Assembly (NCBI RefSeq): GCF_000744285.1 | Contig: NZ_JQLQ01000002.1 | Location: forward strand, 310,001 to 374,000 | Source of the DNA: Carnobacterium pleistocenium FTR1 | GTDB lineage: Bacteria; Bacillota; Bacilli; Lactobacillales; Carnobacteriaceae | DNA: 64,000 bases | Direction of reading: 5' to 3' | Shown: positions 41,306 through 52,417 of the stretch, one piece after another | Position numbering within the stretch: position 1 is the stretch's first letter | How the letters are laid out: every line of letters starts with the position of its first letter | Position numbers and translations under genes: made by a program | The notes under the pieces: model-generated | The model's database searches: none | Told to the model about the DNA's origin: nothing | Seen by the model: only the letters and a program-made list of their open reading frames with translations

Positions 41306-42439
41306 ATGACGAATGCAACAATGGATCAATTAATCAGCCAGGTTGCCGACTTTTCAAAGAAAGTTATTCAACCCGTCGCTGCTGAATATGATAAAACAGA
41401 AGCTTATCCTGAAGAACAACTGAAACAATTAAGCGATATGGATGTTTTGAGGATGCCGTTTGATGGGTTGTATGGTGGACTTGGAGGATCATTTAAAGAT
41501 TTTTTGGATGTCATTCGAATTGTTTCAAGGGATTGTGCATCAACAGCTAGCATTTTGCTGACTCAATCTTCAATGGGAATTTGGCCAATATATCAATACG
41601 GTACAGAATACCAAAAACAAACTTATCTGCCTAGTACGTTAAGTGGAGAATTACTTTGCGCATATGGTTTGAATGAGCTAGGTATGAATAATGATCTTGA
41701 AAATATGGAAACTCTTGCAGTTGAAAGAGAAGACTATTGGGAATTAAATGGAGCTAAAACTTTTGTTTCACAGGCGGGAAAAGCCAATATCTATTTGGTA
41801 GGAAGTAAGACAATTGCTGAAAATGGAACAAAAGGATACGGCAATTTTATTTTGGATGCTGAAATGTGGGGGCTGACGATAGGGAATATCGAAGAAAAAA
41901 TGGGGATGCGAGCTCTTCCAGTCGCTTCACTTGAATTTGAAAATATTCGTATCCCAAAAGAAAATTTGTTAGGTGGTCAATGTAATGGGGCGGAACAATC
42001 CCAAGCAATTAATGATCGTATACGATTATCCATTGCTGCTCAAGCTGTCGGAATCGCTGAAGGTGCTTTTGATCGAGCATTAAATTATGTTAGTCAAGAT
42101 CGTAAATTTGGCCAAAGATTGATTGATTTACGCAATACGCAATTTAAACTAGCTGAAACGTATACTGAATTGCAAGCAACAGCCGCTTTATTAAACCAAA
42201 TCGTCAGCAGTCATCATGCTGATTCGACGATGATCGCCATGGTTAAATTGAAAGCCGCTAATACTGCTGTAGAAGTAACAGAAATGGCTATCCAGGTGAC
42301 TGGAGGATATGGTTATATGCGGAACAATGATATTGAGCGCTATGCAAGAGACGCTAAATTAACAACTATTTATGGCGGTTCTATAGAAACGCAACACGAA
42401 ATAATTTCAAAAAAATGGGTAAATCAAACACAAGTTTAG
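41306..42439 (+). CDS. Acyl-CoA dehydrogenase-like protein, catalytic Glu replaced
   Basis: 377 residues, close to the usual 380 of short-chain acyl-CoA dehydrogenases. The three-domain layout is intact, with DRIRLSIAAQAVGIAEGAFDRAL, RKFGQRL and GGYGYMRNNDIERYARDAK. At the catalytic base position, where the family has IYEGTxEIQ, it reads IYGGSIETQ, so Glu is Gly (about residue 357). The alternative Glu used by isovaleryl-CoA dehydrogenases is not at the aligned site either (Ile). It may use another base or act differently. It is second in the operon; no etfAB is here. Confidence 0.82.
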   Translation: MTNATMDQLISQVADFSKKVIQPVAAEYDKTEAYPEEQLKQLSDMDVLRMPFDGLYGGLGGSFKDFLDVIRIVSRDCASTASILLTQSSMGIWPIYQYGTEYQKQTYLPSTLSGELLCAYGLNELGMNNDLENMETLAVEREDYWELNGAKTFVSQAGKANIYLVGSKTIAENGTKGYGNFILDAEMWGLTIGNIEEKMGMRALPVASLEFENIRIPKENLLGGQCNGAEQSQAINDRIRLSIAAQAVGIAEGAFDRALNYVSQDRKFGQRLIDLRNTQFKLAETYTELQATAALLNQIVSSHHADSTMIAMVKLKAANTAVEVTEMAIQVTGGYGYMRNNDIERYARDAKLTTIYGGSIETQHEIISKKWVNQTQV

Positions 42440-42472
42440 CTTGCTTATCACTTATTTAGAGGAGTGGAAAAA

Positions 42473-43327
42473 ATGGAAATCAAAAAAATTATGGTCATTG
42501 GATCAGGACAAATGGGCAGCGGTATTGCCCAAGTTATGGCGCAAGCCGGATATGGTGTCATCCTGAATGATATCAAAGAAGAATTTGTACAACGAGGGTT
42601 CGCTAAAATTGAGAAAGGGCTAACGCGTGATGTTGAAAAAGGTCGTAAAACAGAAGCTGAAAAAGAGAGTATTCTGGCTCATTTTACACTTTCAACAAAT
42701 ATTCAAGATGCAAAAGACGCTCAATTAGTTGTGGAAGCAGCAACAGAAAATAAAAAAATCAAGTTAGCTATTTTCAAAGAATTAGATGAAATCACTGATA
42801 AAGAAACAATTTTAGCCAGCAATACATCTTCGCTTTCAATCACAGAAATTGCTGCAGCAACGAATCGTCCTGAAAAAGTTATTGGACTACATTTTTTTAA
42901 TCCTGTTCCAGTCATGAAATTGGTTGAGATCAATCGAGGAATGGCAACGAGTGATAAGACAACAGCCATTGTTAAGGAACTCAGTGAAAAAATCGGAAAA
43001 ATCACGATCGATATCAAAGATTCTCCGGGATTTGCTGTTAATCGTATTTTGATTCCAATGATCAATGAAGCAATTTTCACGGTACAAGAAGGAGTAGCCA
43101 CACCCGAAGAAGTAGATCAAGCTATGAAGCTTGGCGCAAATCATCCTATGGGACCAATCGCTTTGGCGGACTATATTGGACTAGATGTTTGCTTAGCAAT
43201 CATGGAAGTTTTATATACAGGATTTAATGATTCAAAATACCGTCCTTGTCCACTATTAAAAAAATATGTCGAGGCTGGTTGGTTAGGTAAAAAAACAGGC
43301 AAAGGATTTTATGATTATGCCTCATAA
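42473..43327 (+). CDS. hbd: 3-hydroxybutyryl-CoA dehydrogenase
   Basis: 284 residues from ATG 42473 (GAGGAG about ten bases upstream; a GTG three codons earlier is too close). An NAD-binding [11 protein letters not shown] (about 9-19), catalytic His in [15 protein letters not shown], and C-terminal dimer domain with [14 protein letters not shown] and [13 protein letters not shown]-like [13 protein letters not shown] are standard. It interconverts 3-hydroxyacyl-CoA and acetoacetyl-CoA with NAD(H). Third gene of the operon. Confidence 0.93.
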   Translation: MEIKKIMVIGSGQMGSGIAQVMAQAGYGVILNDIKEEFVQRGFAKIEKGLTRDVEKGRKTEAEKESILAHFTLSTNIQDAKDAQLVVEAATENKKIKLAIFKELDEITDKETILASNTSSLSITEIAAATNRPEKVIGLHFFNPVPVMKLVEINRGMATSDKTTAIVKELSEKIGKITIDIKDSPGFAVNRILIPMINEAIFTVQEGVATPEEVDQAMKLGANHPMGPIALADYIGLDVCLAIMEVLYTGFNDSKYRPCPLLKKYVEAGWLGKKTGKGFYDYAS

Positions 43328-43342
43328 GGAGAGAATGCAGAA

Positions 43343-44128
43343 ATGACAACATACAACACACTTACTTTAGAAAAAAACGAAGGAATCGGAATCTTAACCA
43401 TCAATCGTCCAAAGATGTTGAATGCATTGAATCAAGAAGTGTTAGAAGAATTGTCTTTTGCACTTGATGAAGTGGAGACAGATTTCTCGATCCGCGTACT
43501 GATTGTGACGGGCTCAGGTACTAAGGCGTTTGTAGCGGGTGCGGATATTAAAGAAATGAAAGAAAAAAATGCGGTTGAGGGAAGAATTTTTTCTTCATTA
43601 GGAAATACAGTCTTTTTAAAATTAGAACAATTGCGTCAACCTACCATTGCTGCAGTTAATGGATTTGCATTAGGCGGAGGGTGCGAACTTGCTTTAGCAT
43701 GTGACATTAGAATTGGAGCTGAGAATGCAAAATTTGGCCAGCCAGAAGTTGGATTGGGAATTGTTCCAGGATTTGGTGGAACACAACGTTTGCCGCGCCT
43801 AGTTGGAATAGGTAAAGCAAAAGAATTGATCTATACCGGAACCAATGTTGCAGCTGAAGAAGCTTACCGAATTGGATTGTTGAATAAAGTTGTAGCGGTT
43901 GAAGCGTTATTAGAAGAAACAAAAACAGTTGCTAAAAAAATAATGAGAAATTCGCCTTTAGGTGTAGAAGGCAGTAAAAAAGCTATCAATCAAGGGATGC
44001 AAATGAGTTTACAGCAAGGATTGGTATTGGAATCAGAAATTTTTGGAGCATTATTTGCTACTGAAGATCAAAAAGAAGGCATGACAGCTTTCGTTGAAAA
44101 GCGTAAAGCTCAATTTGAAAACAACTAA
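43343..44128 (+). CDS. crt: Enoyl-CoA hydratase (crotonase)
   Basis: 261 residues. The oxyanion-hole segment AFVAGADIKEM, the ALGGGCELALACDIRI helix with the first catalytic Glu, and GQPEVGLGIVPGFGGTQRL with the second are intact. It hydrates crotonyl-CoA and related enoyl-CoAs to 3-hydroxyacyl-CoA. It starts 15 bases after hbd with its own GGAGAG site. Fourth gene of the operon. Confidence 0.93.
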   Translation: MTTYNTLTLEKNEGIGILTINRPKMLNALNQEVLEELSFALDEVETDFSIRVLIVTGSGTKAFVAGADIKEMKEKNAVEGRIFSSLGNTVFLKLEQLRQPTIAAVNGFALGGGCELALACDIRIGAENAKFGQPEVGLGIVPGFGGTQRLPRLVGIGKAKELIYTGTNVAAEEAYRIGLLNKVVAVEALLEETKTVAKKIMRNSPLGVEGSKKAINQGMQMSLQQGLVLESEIFGALFATEDQKEGMTAFVEKRKAQFENN

Positions 44129-44160
44129 AAATTAAACTACTCTGATTGGGGGATTTAAAC

Positions 44161-45498
44161 ATGATAAAATTATATGAAAAAATGTATGAAAAGAAAAAAA
44201 CAACAGCACAAAAAGCGGTTCAATTGATTGAACCAGGAGATGGAATCATTTTCCCTATTATGCCAGGTGAACCGCCAGAACTTTTGGAAGCGCTACCTAA
44301 TAATCAAAGGTTGAATGGAAATACTTTGTACCGTATGCTACCCAGTTTTCCAACAGTGGATATTTCGGCAACTAAGCTAAAGCAAGTATCGATATTTTTA
44401 TCTGGTATGGACCGAAAAGGCTTTAATCAAGGGAACATCGATTTACTGCCAAATCACTTTTCCGATATACCTGCATTACTTAAAAGACGCACAAATCATC
44501 CAGTGATTATGGCAACAGTATCGCCAATGGATGAAGATGGTAACTTCTCATTAGGAACGAGTCCCTCTTACGTAGCATCACTGATTGAAGATGCTAAAAC
44601 GATTATTCTTGAAGTGAACAAACACATGCCGCGAACATTTGGTGAAAAAAACACCATTCATATTAGTGAAGTGACAGCATTAATTGAACATGACTTTGAC
44701 TTGCCAACTTTACCAAGTCCCAAACTGAGTGAGAAGGACTTAATGATTGGTAAAATTATCGCAGAGACCGTTAAAGATGGAGATACCGTACAAATTGGCT
44801 TTGGTTCGATGCCGAATGCAGTAATGGACTACTTGATGGATAAACGTAATTTAGGGGTTCATAGTGAGATGCTGCCAGATAAAATAGTAGAACTCTATGA
44901 AAAAGGGGTGGTCAACAATAAATACAAAGCCACTTATCCAACAAAAACAGTTTCTACATTCGCAATTGGATCAAAACGATTGTATGACTTTATGGATAAC
45001 AACAGAGATATATTAATGCTGCCGTGTGATATGACAAATGACATCCGTGAAATAGCTAAAATTGATAATTTAAAAGCCATCAATTCGACAGTTGAAGTAG
45101 ACTTTTTAGGTCAATGTAATTCAGAAACGGTGAGGGGGTTGTATTACTCATCAACAGGCGGGCAAGCTGACTTTACAAAAGGGGTCAGATTAGCGAAGAA
45201 CGGCTGCGGAATTATATGCTTGTATTCAACAGCTAAAAACGATAGCATTTCTACAATTGTTCCTGAGCTAGCTTTGGGATCTGCTGTTTCGACTTCAAAA
45301 AATGATATTGATACAATTGTGACGGAGTATGGAAAAGCTGAATTGATTGGAAAAACGATACAAGAACGGGCGGAGGCTTTGATTGAAGTAGCGCATCCTA
45401 AGTTTCGTGAAGAATTACGACAAAAAGCAATTGAAAAGCATTTTATTGCAGAAGAAGTGGAAAACCAAGAGGAAAGCACAATCATTATGGAAGGCTAA
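44161..45498 (+). CDS. Acetyl-CoA hydrolase/transferase-family CoA-transferase
   Basis: 445 residues from ATG 44161, seven bases after GGGGGA. The family pattern is clear: N-terminal GDGIIFPIMPGEPPELLEAL, central QIGFGSMPNAV, and catalytic-Glu region EVDFLGQCNSETV, followed by GGQADFTKGVRLAKNG. Relatives move CoA between acetate and butyrate or 4-hydroxybutyrate. As last gene of the operon it would either activate an incoming fatty acid with acetyl-CoA or release the product acid, conserving CoA energy. Confidence 0.87.
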   Translation: MIKLYEKMYEKKKTTAQKAVQLIEPGDGIIFPIMPGEPPELLEALPNNQRLNGNTLYRMLPSFPTVDISATKLKQVSIFLSGMDRKGFNQGNIDLLPNHFSDIPALLKRRTNHPVIMATVSPMDEDGNFSLGTSPSYVASLIEDAKTIILEVNKHMPRTFGEKNTIHISEVTALIEHDFDLPTLPSPKLSEKDLMIGKIIAETVKDGDTVQIGFGSMPNAVMDYLMDKRNLGVHSEMLPDKIVELYEKGVVNNKYKATYPTKTVSTFAIGSKRLYDFMDNNRDILMLPCDMTNDIREIAKIDNLKAINSTVEVDFLGQCNSETVRGLYYSSTGGQADFTKGVRLAKNGCGIICLYSTAKNDSISTIVPELALGSAVSTSKNDIDTIVTEYGKAELIGKTIQERAEALIEVAHPKFREELRQKAIEKHFIAEEVENQEESTIIMEG

Positions 45499-45501
45499 AT
45501 T

Positions 45502-45552
45502 AAAAAGCACTTTCTTATTGTTCGGTTTTTGAACAATAAAAAGGTGCTTTTT
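45502..45552. terminator. Bidirectional terminator between the CoA-transferase gene and galR
   Basis: AAAAAGCAC and TTATTGTTC (45502-45523) pair with GAACAATAA and GTGCTTTTT (45531-45552) with a small internal loop, and A/T runs on both sides. Confidence 0.87.
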
Positions 45553-45559
45553 CACTTTT

Positions 45560-47626
<2,067 letters not shown>

Positions 47627-47643
<17 letters not shown>

Positions 47644-49147
47644 AATTTTCTCCTCCTTTTAAATGAGCGAAACTAGTTATAAATTGTTTGAAAGCAGTTT
47701 TTCCCTCAATCGTTTGTTTGTATACACCAGCGTCTTCCAAGACTCTTAGAAAAACAGAACCAATAGCTTCTTCAATAATCATACCGATTGTGTCTTTTTT
47801 AATCGTCTGTGTTCTTTTTAAGTCATCGGCCCATTGTTTGTGAGAAGGATCTAATTGATTGGGTTCTTCCAATAAATAATGCCTCACTTCAGCTAATTCT
47901 TTTTTTAGTCTTGGTGGAAGAATCGCTAAACCCATAACTTCAATCAAGCCAATATTTTCTTTTTTGATATGCTGAACATCCTGATGAGGGTGAAAAATCC
48001 CTTCAGGGTACTGTGGCGTAGTACGATTATTGCGTAGGACAAGGTCTAATTCATACTGGCCTTCTTTATATCTGGCAATAGGGGTAATCGTGTTGTGAGA
48101 TTCTCCATTTGTTTCAGCTAAAACAGCTGCTGATTCATCTGAATAGAGACGCCATTGCTTTAAAATAAGATTTGCGGCTTCAACTAGTTCAGTTTGGTCA
48201 GTGCCTTGTAGCCGAATAACAGACATTGGCCATTTGACAATACCAGCTTCAATGGAAGGATAAGCGCTTAGTGTAAATGGAAATACTATAGGAGCGTCTG
48301 CCATTGCAAAAGTATGACGACCACCTTGGAAATGATCATGAGAAAGAATTGATCCACCAACTATTGGTAAATCAGCATTAGACCCAACAAAATAATGTGG
48401 GAATTGTTCAACAATCGTTAACAGTTTTGCAAACGTAGCTTTTTCTAATTTCATTGGTTTATGCTCTTCAGATAAGAAAATGCAGTGTTCTTCATAGTAA
48501 GCATAAGGTGAGTATTGTAGACCCCATTTTTCCTGATTTAGTGCAAGACGAATGATACGGTGATTGCTCCTAGCAGGATGGTCCAAATGTCCTTCATACC
48601 CTTCATTTTCCATACATAAAGGACAAGTAGGGTAACCGAGAGAAGGTGAAGCTATTTTAGCTAAAGATATCTGTTTAGGGTCTTTTTCTGGTTTAGATAA
48701 ATTAATCGTGATTTCCAATTCACCATATCGTGTTGATTTTGTAAATTTAATATTCTTTTTGATGGCTCTGGTCTGGATGTAGTCATTTGCTTGGCTCAAA
48801 TGGTAGAAATAGTTTGTAGCTGTTAGAGGACTTTTTTGATAAAGTTCCCAGAAAGTACGATTTACTTCAGAAGGTAAGGGCGTTATAAGATTCATGATTT
48901 TAGCGGCTAGAATGTCTCTTTCTGCTTTGTTATCGTCGATTACTTTTTCTCGGACAACGTAATTAACGATGCTGTCCAAAATTTCTAACCGATTTGGTAA
49001 AGGAGTAGATGCTGATAGGTTTGTATCTAATGCTGTTTTTCCAATCAAAGCGATAAGCTGATTTTGTTTGATCAGTAAATCTAACGGATGAATTTCTTGC
49101 TGTTGATAACCGATTTGAATGAAGTCTGTTATTGCTTGATCGATCAC
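47627..49147 (-). CDS. galT: UDP-glucose:hexose-1-phosphate uridylyltransferase, class II
   Basis: 506 residues in the class II GalT form typical of Firmicutes (N- and C-terminal domains, CPLCMENEGYEGHLDHPARSNHR near 195 and the active-site HDHFQGG). It exchanges UMP between UDP-glucose and galactose-1-phosphate. I place the start at GTG 49147, nine bases after AAAGG; the ATG three codons earlier touches that site directly. Third step enzyme of the Leloir operon. Confidence 0.92.
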
Positions 49148-49161
49148 GCTATTCATCCTTT

Positions 49162-50163
49162 CTAATTCTTTTTAATGTCATTGTAACCAAGAGGAGAGGT
49201 TTTGTGCCAATTCCATGCTGAGGCTATGATTTTTTTTATATCGGTATACTGAGGTTTCCAGCCTAAAATCATTTTAGCCTTTTCACTTGAAGCAATTAAA
49301 GTGCTAGGATCACCAGCGCGACGTGAAACTACTTTTGCAGGAATTTCTTTTCCAGTAATATCTCGTGCAGTGTCTAACATCTCTTTTACCGAAAAACCGG
49401 TACTGCTGCCCAAATTAAAAACGGCACTTTGATTTCCAGTTTTAAGGTAATTTAATGCAAGAATATGGGCTTCAACTAAATCGACGACGTGGACATAATC
49501 ACGGACACAGGTACCATCCGGTGTATTATAATCATCGCCGAAAATCAGTAATTCTTCTTTTTGACCTAAAGCCGTTTGTAAGATGATTGGCACTAAATGG
49601 GATTCGGGTGAATGATCTTCTCCAATGCGGCCATCTAATTTTGCTCCAGCTACGTTAAAATAACGCAAGGCAACAAATTTCATGTCATAGGACTGATCAC
49701 ACCACTTTAATATCTTTTCCATCATTAATTTTGTCTCTCCGTATGGACTTTCAGGGTTCGTTTCTGCTGTTTCTTTAATTGGAATCTCTTTTGGTTCACC
49801 ATAAGTAGCAGCAGAGGAAGAAAATACGATCGTTTTGATTCCAAATTGCTGCATCACTTCTAAGGTTATTTGAGTACCATAAACGTTGTTATTAAAATAT
49901 TGTAAAGGCTGTTGCATCGATTCACCCACCAGAGAGTTGGCCGCAAAGTGAAGAACTCCTTCAATGGACTCTTTTTTAAAAACAGATTCCATAAAAGTTT
50001 TATCCCGAATGTCTCCTTGATAAAATCGAGCTTTTTTGTGGAGAGAGTCACGGTGACCAGTCTGCAAATTATCGACTACGGCAACATCATAGTGCTGTTC
50101 AATCAATTGATCGACGGCATGAGAACCAATATAGCCGGCTCCTCCTAACACTAAGACAGTCAT
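49162..50163 (-). CDS. galE: UDP-glucose 4-epimerase
   Basis: 333 residues with an NAD-binding GGAGYIGSH (7-15), the SSSAATYG serine and the catalytic Tyr/Lys pair SPYGETK. It interconverts UDP-galactose and UDP-glucose. Its ATG overlaps the galK stop by four bases, so expression is coupled. Normal family length. Confidence 0.95.
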   Translation of the reverse strand: MTVLVLGGAGYIGSHAVDQLIEQHYDVAVVDNLQTGHRDSLHKKARFYQGDIRDKTFMESVFKKESIEGVLHFAANSLVGESMQQPLQYFNNNVYGTQITLEVMQQFGIKTIVFSSSAATYGEPKEIPIKETAETNPESPYGETKLMMEKILKWCDQSYDMKFVALRYFNVAGAKLDGRIGEDHSPESHLVPIILQTALGQKEELLIFGDDYNTPDGTCVRDYVHVVDLVEAHILALNYLKTGNQSAVFNLGSSTGFSVKEMLDTARDITGKEIPAKVVSRRAGDPSTLIASSEKAKMILGWKPQYTDIKKIIASAWNWHKTSPLGYNDIKKN

Positions 50164-51338
50164 ACTAATTCCTCCTCAAGGACTGTAAGTCCGTCACTGA
50201 TTTGGGCAATATAAAATTCCCCAGGATAACCAATTTTTTCTTGATATTGTTTTCCAACTTGGCCAATAAAAGCATCAATGGTGTTATTCTCAACTATTGC
50301 AATGGCGCATCCGCCAAAACCAGCACCAGTCATTCGAGCACCTAATACACCAGGTTGGTCCCAAGCTGCTTGCACCATAGCATCCAATTCGGGTCCAGTT
50401 ACCTCATAATCATCTTTTAGAGAAATATGGGACTCGTTCATTAATTTCCCGAATTCTGCTAAATTTCCAGCTTTTAAGGCTGAAGCAGCTGTAAGAGTCC
50501 GTTGATTTTCGGTTACTGCGTGACGTGCTCTTTTTAGAATGATTTTATTAGAAAGAATAGATTGATGATCAGAAAAAGTTTGTTCATCTAATTCACCTAA
50601 TGAAGAGATGTTAAGTTCTTTTTGTAATTCTTTTAATGCTTGATCACATTCGCTACGTCTCTCATTGTATTTAGATTCAGCTAATTCACGTCTTTTCTTC
50701 GTATTCATAATAACAATAGAATGATTTTCAAGAACTACAGGAATCAGTTCGTACTCTAAAGTGTTACAGTCCAATAAAATTGCAGTATCTTTTTCACCTT
50801 TTCCGACTGCAAATTGATCCATAATACCTGAATTAACGCCAATAAATTCATTTTCAACTCGTTGCCCAATTTTAATCAACTCTAAACGATCTATTTCTAA
50901 ATCAAAGAGGATTTGGACTATATATCCTGTTAGCAATTCAATTGAAGCAGAAGAAGAAAGACCCGCTCCATTAGGTATATTTCCGTAATACAAAATATTT
51001 AAACCTTGTTCAATCAAATAGCCAGACTCTTTTAAGAATTTAATCATTCCTTTAGGATAATTTGTCCATTTATCAGCTGAATCATACTCCAAGTTATCTA
51101 AATCAATTGTGATCACACCCAATTCAGAAAAGTTCTCAGAATAAAAATTGATCAGTTTATCCTCTCTTTTTGATGCCAAACCATATGTTCCTAAGGTGAT
51201 CGCACAAGGAAAGACATTACCGCCGTTATAATCTGTATGTTCCCCAATCAAATTGATTCTTCCTGGAGAAAAGAACGCTTTCATATCAGTTTGTCCAAAT
51301 AAAGTGTTAAAACGTTTTTTCATTTCAATTAAATTCAT
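50160..51338 (-). CDS. galK: Galactokinase
   Basis: 392 residues of the GHMP kinase family: [15 protein letters not shown] galactokinase signature near residue 27, phosphate loop GAGLSSSAS, and [12 protein letters not shown] near the C-terminus. It phosphorylates alpha-D-galactose with ATP. First gene of the operon, with AAGGAGG eight bases before the ATG and two repeat operators upstream. Confidence 0.96.
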   Translation of the reverse strand: MNLIEMKKRFNTLFGQTDMKAFFSPGRINLIGEHTDYNGGNVFPCAITLGTYGLASKREDKLINFYSENFSELGVITIDLDNLEYDSADKWTNYPKGMIKFLKESGYLIEQGLNILYYGNIPNGAGLSSSASIELLTGYIVQILFDLEIDRLELIKIGQRVENEFIGVNSGIMDQFAVGKGEKDTAILLDCNTLEYELIPVVLENHSIVIMNTKKRRELAESKYNERRSECDQALKELQKELNISSLGELDEQTFSDHQSILSNKIILKRARHAVTENQRTLTAASALKAGNLAEFGKLMNESHISLKDDYEVTGPELDAMVQAAWDQPGVLGARMTGAGFGGCAIAIVENNTIDAFIGQVGKQYQEKIGYPGEFYIAQISDGLTVLEEELV

Positions 51339-51372
51339 TTTAAATCTCCTCCTTAAAGTATTATTAAAGTAA

Positions 51373-51420
51373 GTGTAGTTAATTTAGTAAATAAATACAA
51401 GTAAAATTTAGTAAATAAAA
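51373..51420 (-). promoter_or_regulatory. gal promoter with two GalR-like operator repeats
   Basis: AATTTAGTAAATAAA occurs at 51382-51396 and again at 51406-51420, a 24-bp period. Its centre TTTAGTAAA is a palindrome. On the minus strand a -35 TTGTAT and -10 TACACT with 17-base spacing surround the proximal copy. GalR binding to the pair is inference. Confidence 0.6.
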
Positions 51421-51506
51421 AAATTGATATGAGATAGAAAACAACTCATGTCAATCGATGTATCTAGTACTATGAAAAGTTATTTTTTAGAACAAAATAT
51501 GCTACA

Positions 51507-52250
51507 TTAAAAAATTGTATTTCCCGCAAAAACGATTAAGAAAAGAGCAATCAGAAAAAATAAGATTGGCAATAGGAAAGATGAAACCATTTGTAATATA
51601 AACTTGATACGCGTATAGATCTTTTCAAAAGTTGATTGAAAATTTATAAACAAAAAATACAGTGCAAATAACGGCCAAGAAAAAATAAGATTATAAATCA
51701 GCAATAGCAATAATAATTGACTAAGTGTCGGTTGGAACTGCTGAACAATTGTCAGGTAAGCAATAAAAGGAGCAGCTGTTGAAAATTCAACGACTGTAGT
51801 TGTAAAGCCGATACCAACTAGATAAGCAGGAGTCATTGTTTTTTCAGAAAATTTTATTTCTAAGTCTTTTGCTTCTTTATCACTCATAGCCATAAGAGAC
51901 TTTCTTAATCTCCAATTGATTAAAAAAGAACGAATACTATACCAAATAAGTGCACTACCAGCTATGAAAGCTAACAAGGCAGTTGGTGTAGCTAATATAG
52001 TCCAGTATTTTGTTAGAAACTGTTCATTTAATAGCGTTACACTTAAATAGAAAACAAGACTAGCCAAATAATTTGTTAGAAAAAGGGTTACGATATAGTA
52101 CCAAATATGATGTGTTTTTTTTAATAAACCTTGTAATGTAAATTGTTGGGCAATGGCAAATGGGTTGAAAGAATCTAAGAAACTAGTAACAACAGTTAAA
52201 CTAATTAGTGAAAAAATAATGATCTCCTCCTCAAAATAAAAAAGATACAC
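51507..52250 (-). CDS. LysE/CcdA-like (GAP family-type) membrane protein
   Basis: About 247 residues with six membrane helices (around 10-32, 46-68, 82-105, 140-165, 170-200, 218-245). Its opening TSFLDSFNPFAIAQQF holds the Asn-Pro motif of LysE/CcdA/GAP-type transporters. The start is uncertain. GTG 52250 has AAGGAG upstream inside a hairpin, whereas a much stronger GAGGAGGAG (52224-52232) is followed only by ATC ATT ATT, with no ATG, GTG or TTG nearby. Initiation at ATT 52217 or 52220 is therefore possible. A switch-like leader precedes it. Substrate unknown; the zinc genes are next door. Confidence 0.65.
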   Translation of the reverse strand: MYLFYFEEEIIIFSLISLTVVTSFLDSFNPFAIAQQFTLQGLLKKTHHIWYYIVTLFLTNYLASLVFYLSVTLLNEQFLTKYWTILATPTALLAFIAGSALIWYSIRSFLINWRLRKSLMAMSDKEAKDLEIKFSEKTMTPAYLVGIGFTTTVVEFSTAAPFIAYLTIVQQFQPTLSQLLLLLLIYNLIFSWPLFALYFLFINFQSTFEKIYTRIKFILQMVSSFLLPILFFLIALFLIVFAGNTIF

Positions 52251-52310
52251 GCAATCTTTACTCCTTCACGGCCTATCGGAGTAAAAAATACGTATATCTT
52301 AGGTTTACTC
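52233..52310 (-). promoter_or_regulatory. Switch-like leader (candidate riboswitch or attenuator)
   Basis: Read on the minus strand, segment A (GAGTAAAC, 52310-52303), B (TTTACTCC, 52285-52278) and C (GGAGTAAA, 52264-52257) are mutually exclusive partners: A with B, or B with C. AAGATATACG (52300-52291) pairs with CGTGTATCTT (52251-52242), and U-rich sequence follows (52243-52233), which is an intrinsic terminator enclosing the B-C hairpin. A-B pairing would disturb it. I do not recognise a known riboswitch class. Confidence 0.5.
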
Positions 52311-52348
52311 GGCAGCAAACCAAACGTTATCAATTTTAGTCATGGTAA

Positions 52349-52378
52349 CAAAAAATTAGACGTTCTGTCAATCAGAAC
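52349..52378 (-). terminator. Probable terminator of adcA
   Basis: GTTCTG-5-CAGAAC (52362-52378) precedes a T-rich run on the minus strand (52357-52349). The stem is short, so termination may be modest. Confidence 0.5.
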
Positions 52379-52417
52379 AGTGAATGTTGACTGAATAAAT
52401 ATTGGTCTAATCGACAA

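Noticed and set aside
41306-42439. Calling the second acyl-CoA dehydrogenase a pseudogene
   Set aside because: The frame is intact with good codon structure and spacing inside a tight operon; only the catalytic motif is unusual.
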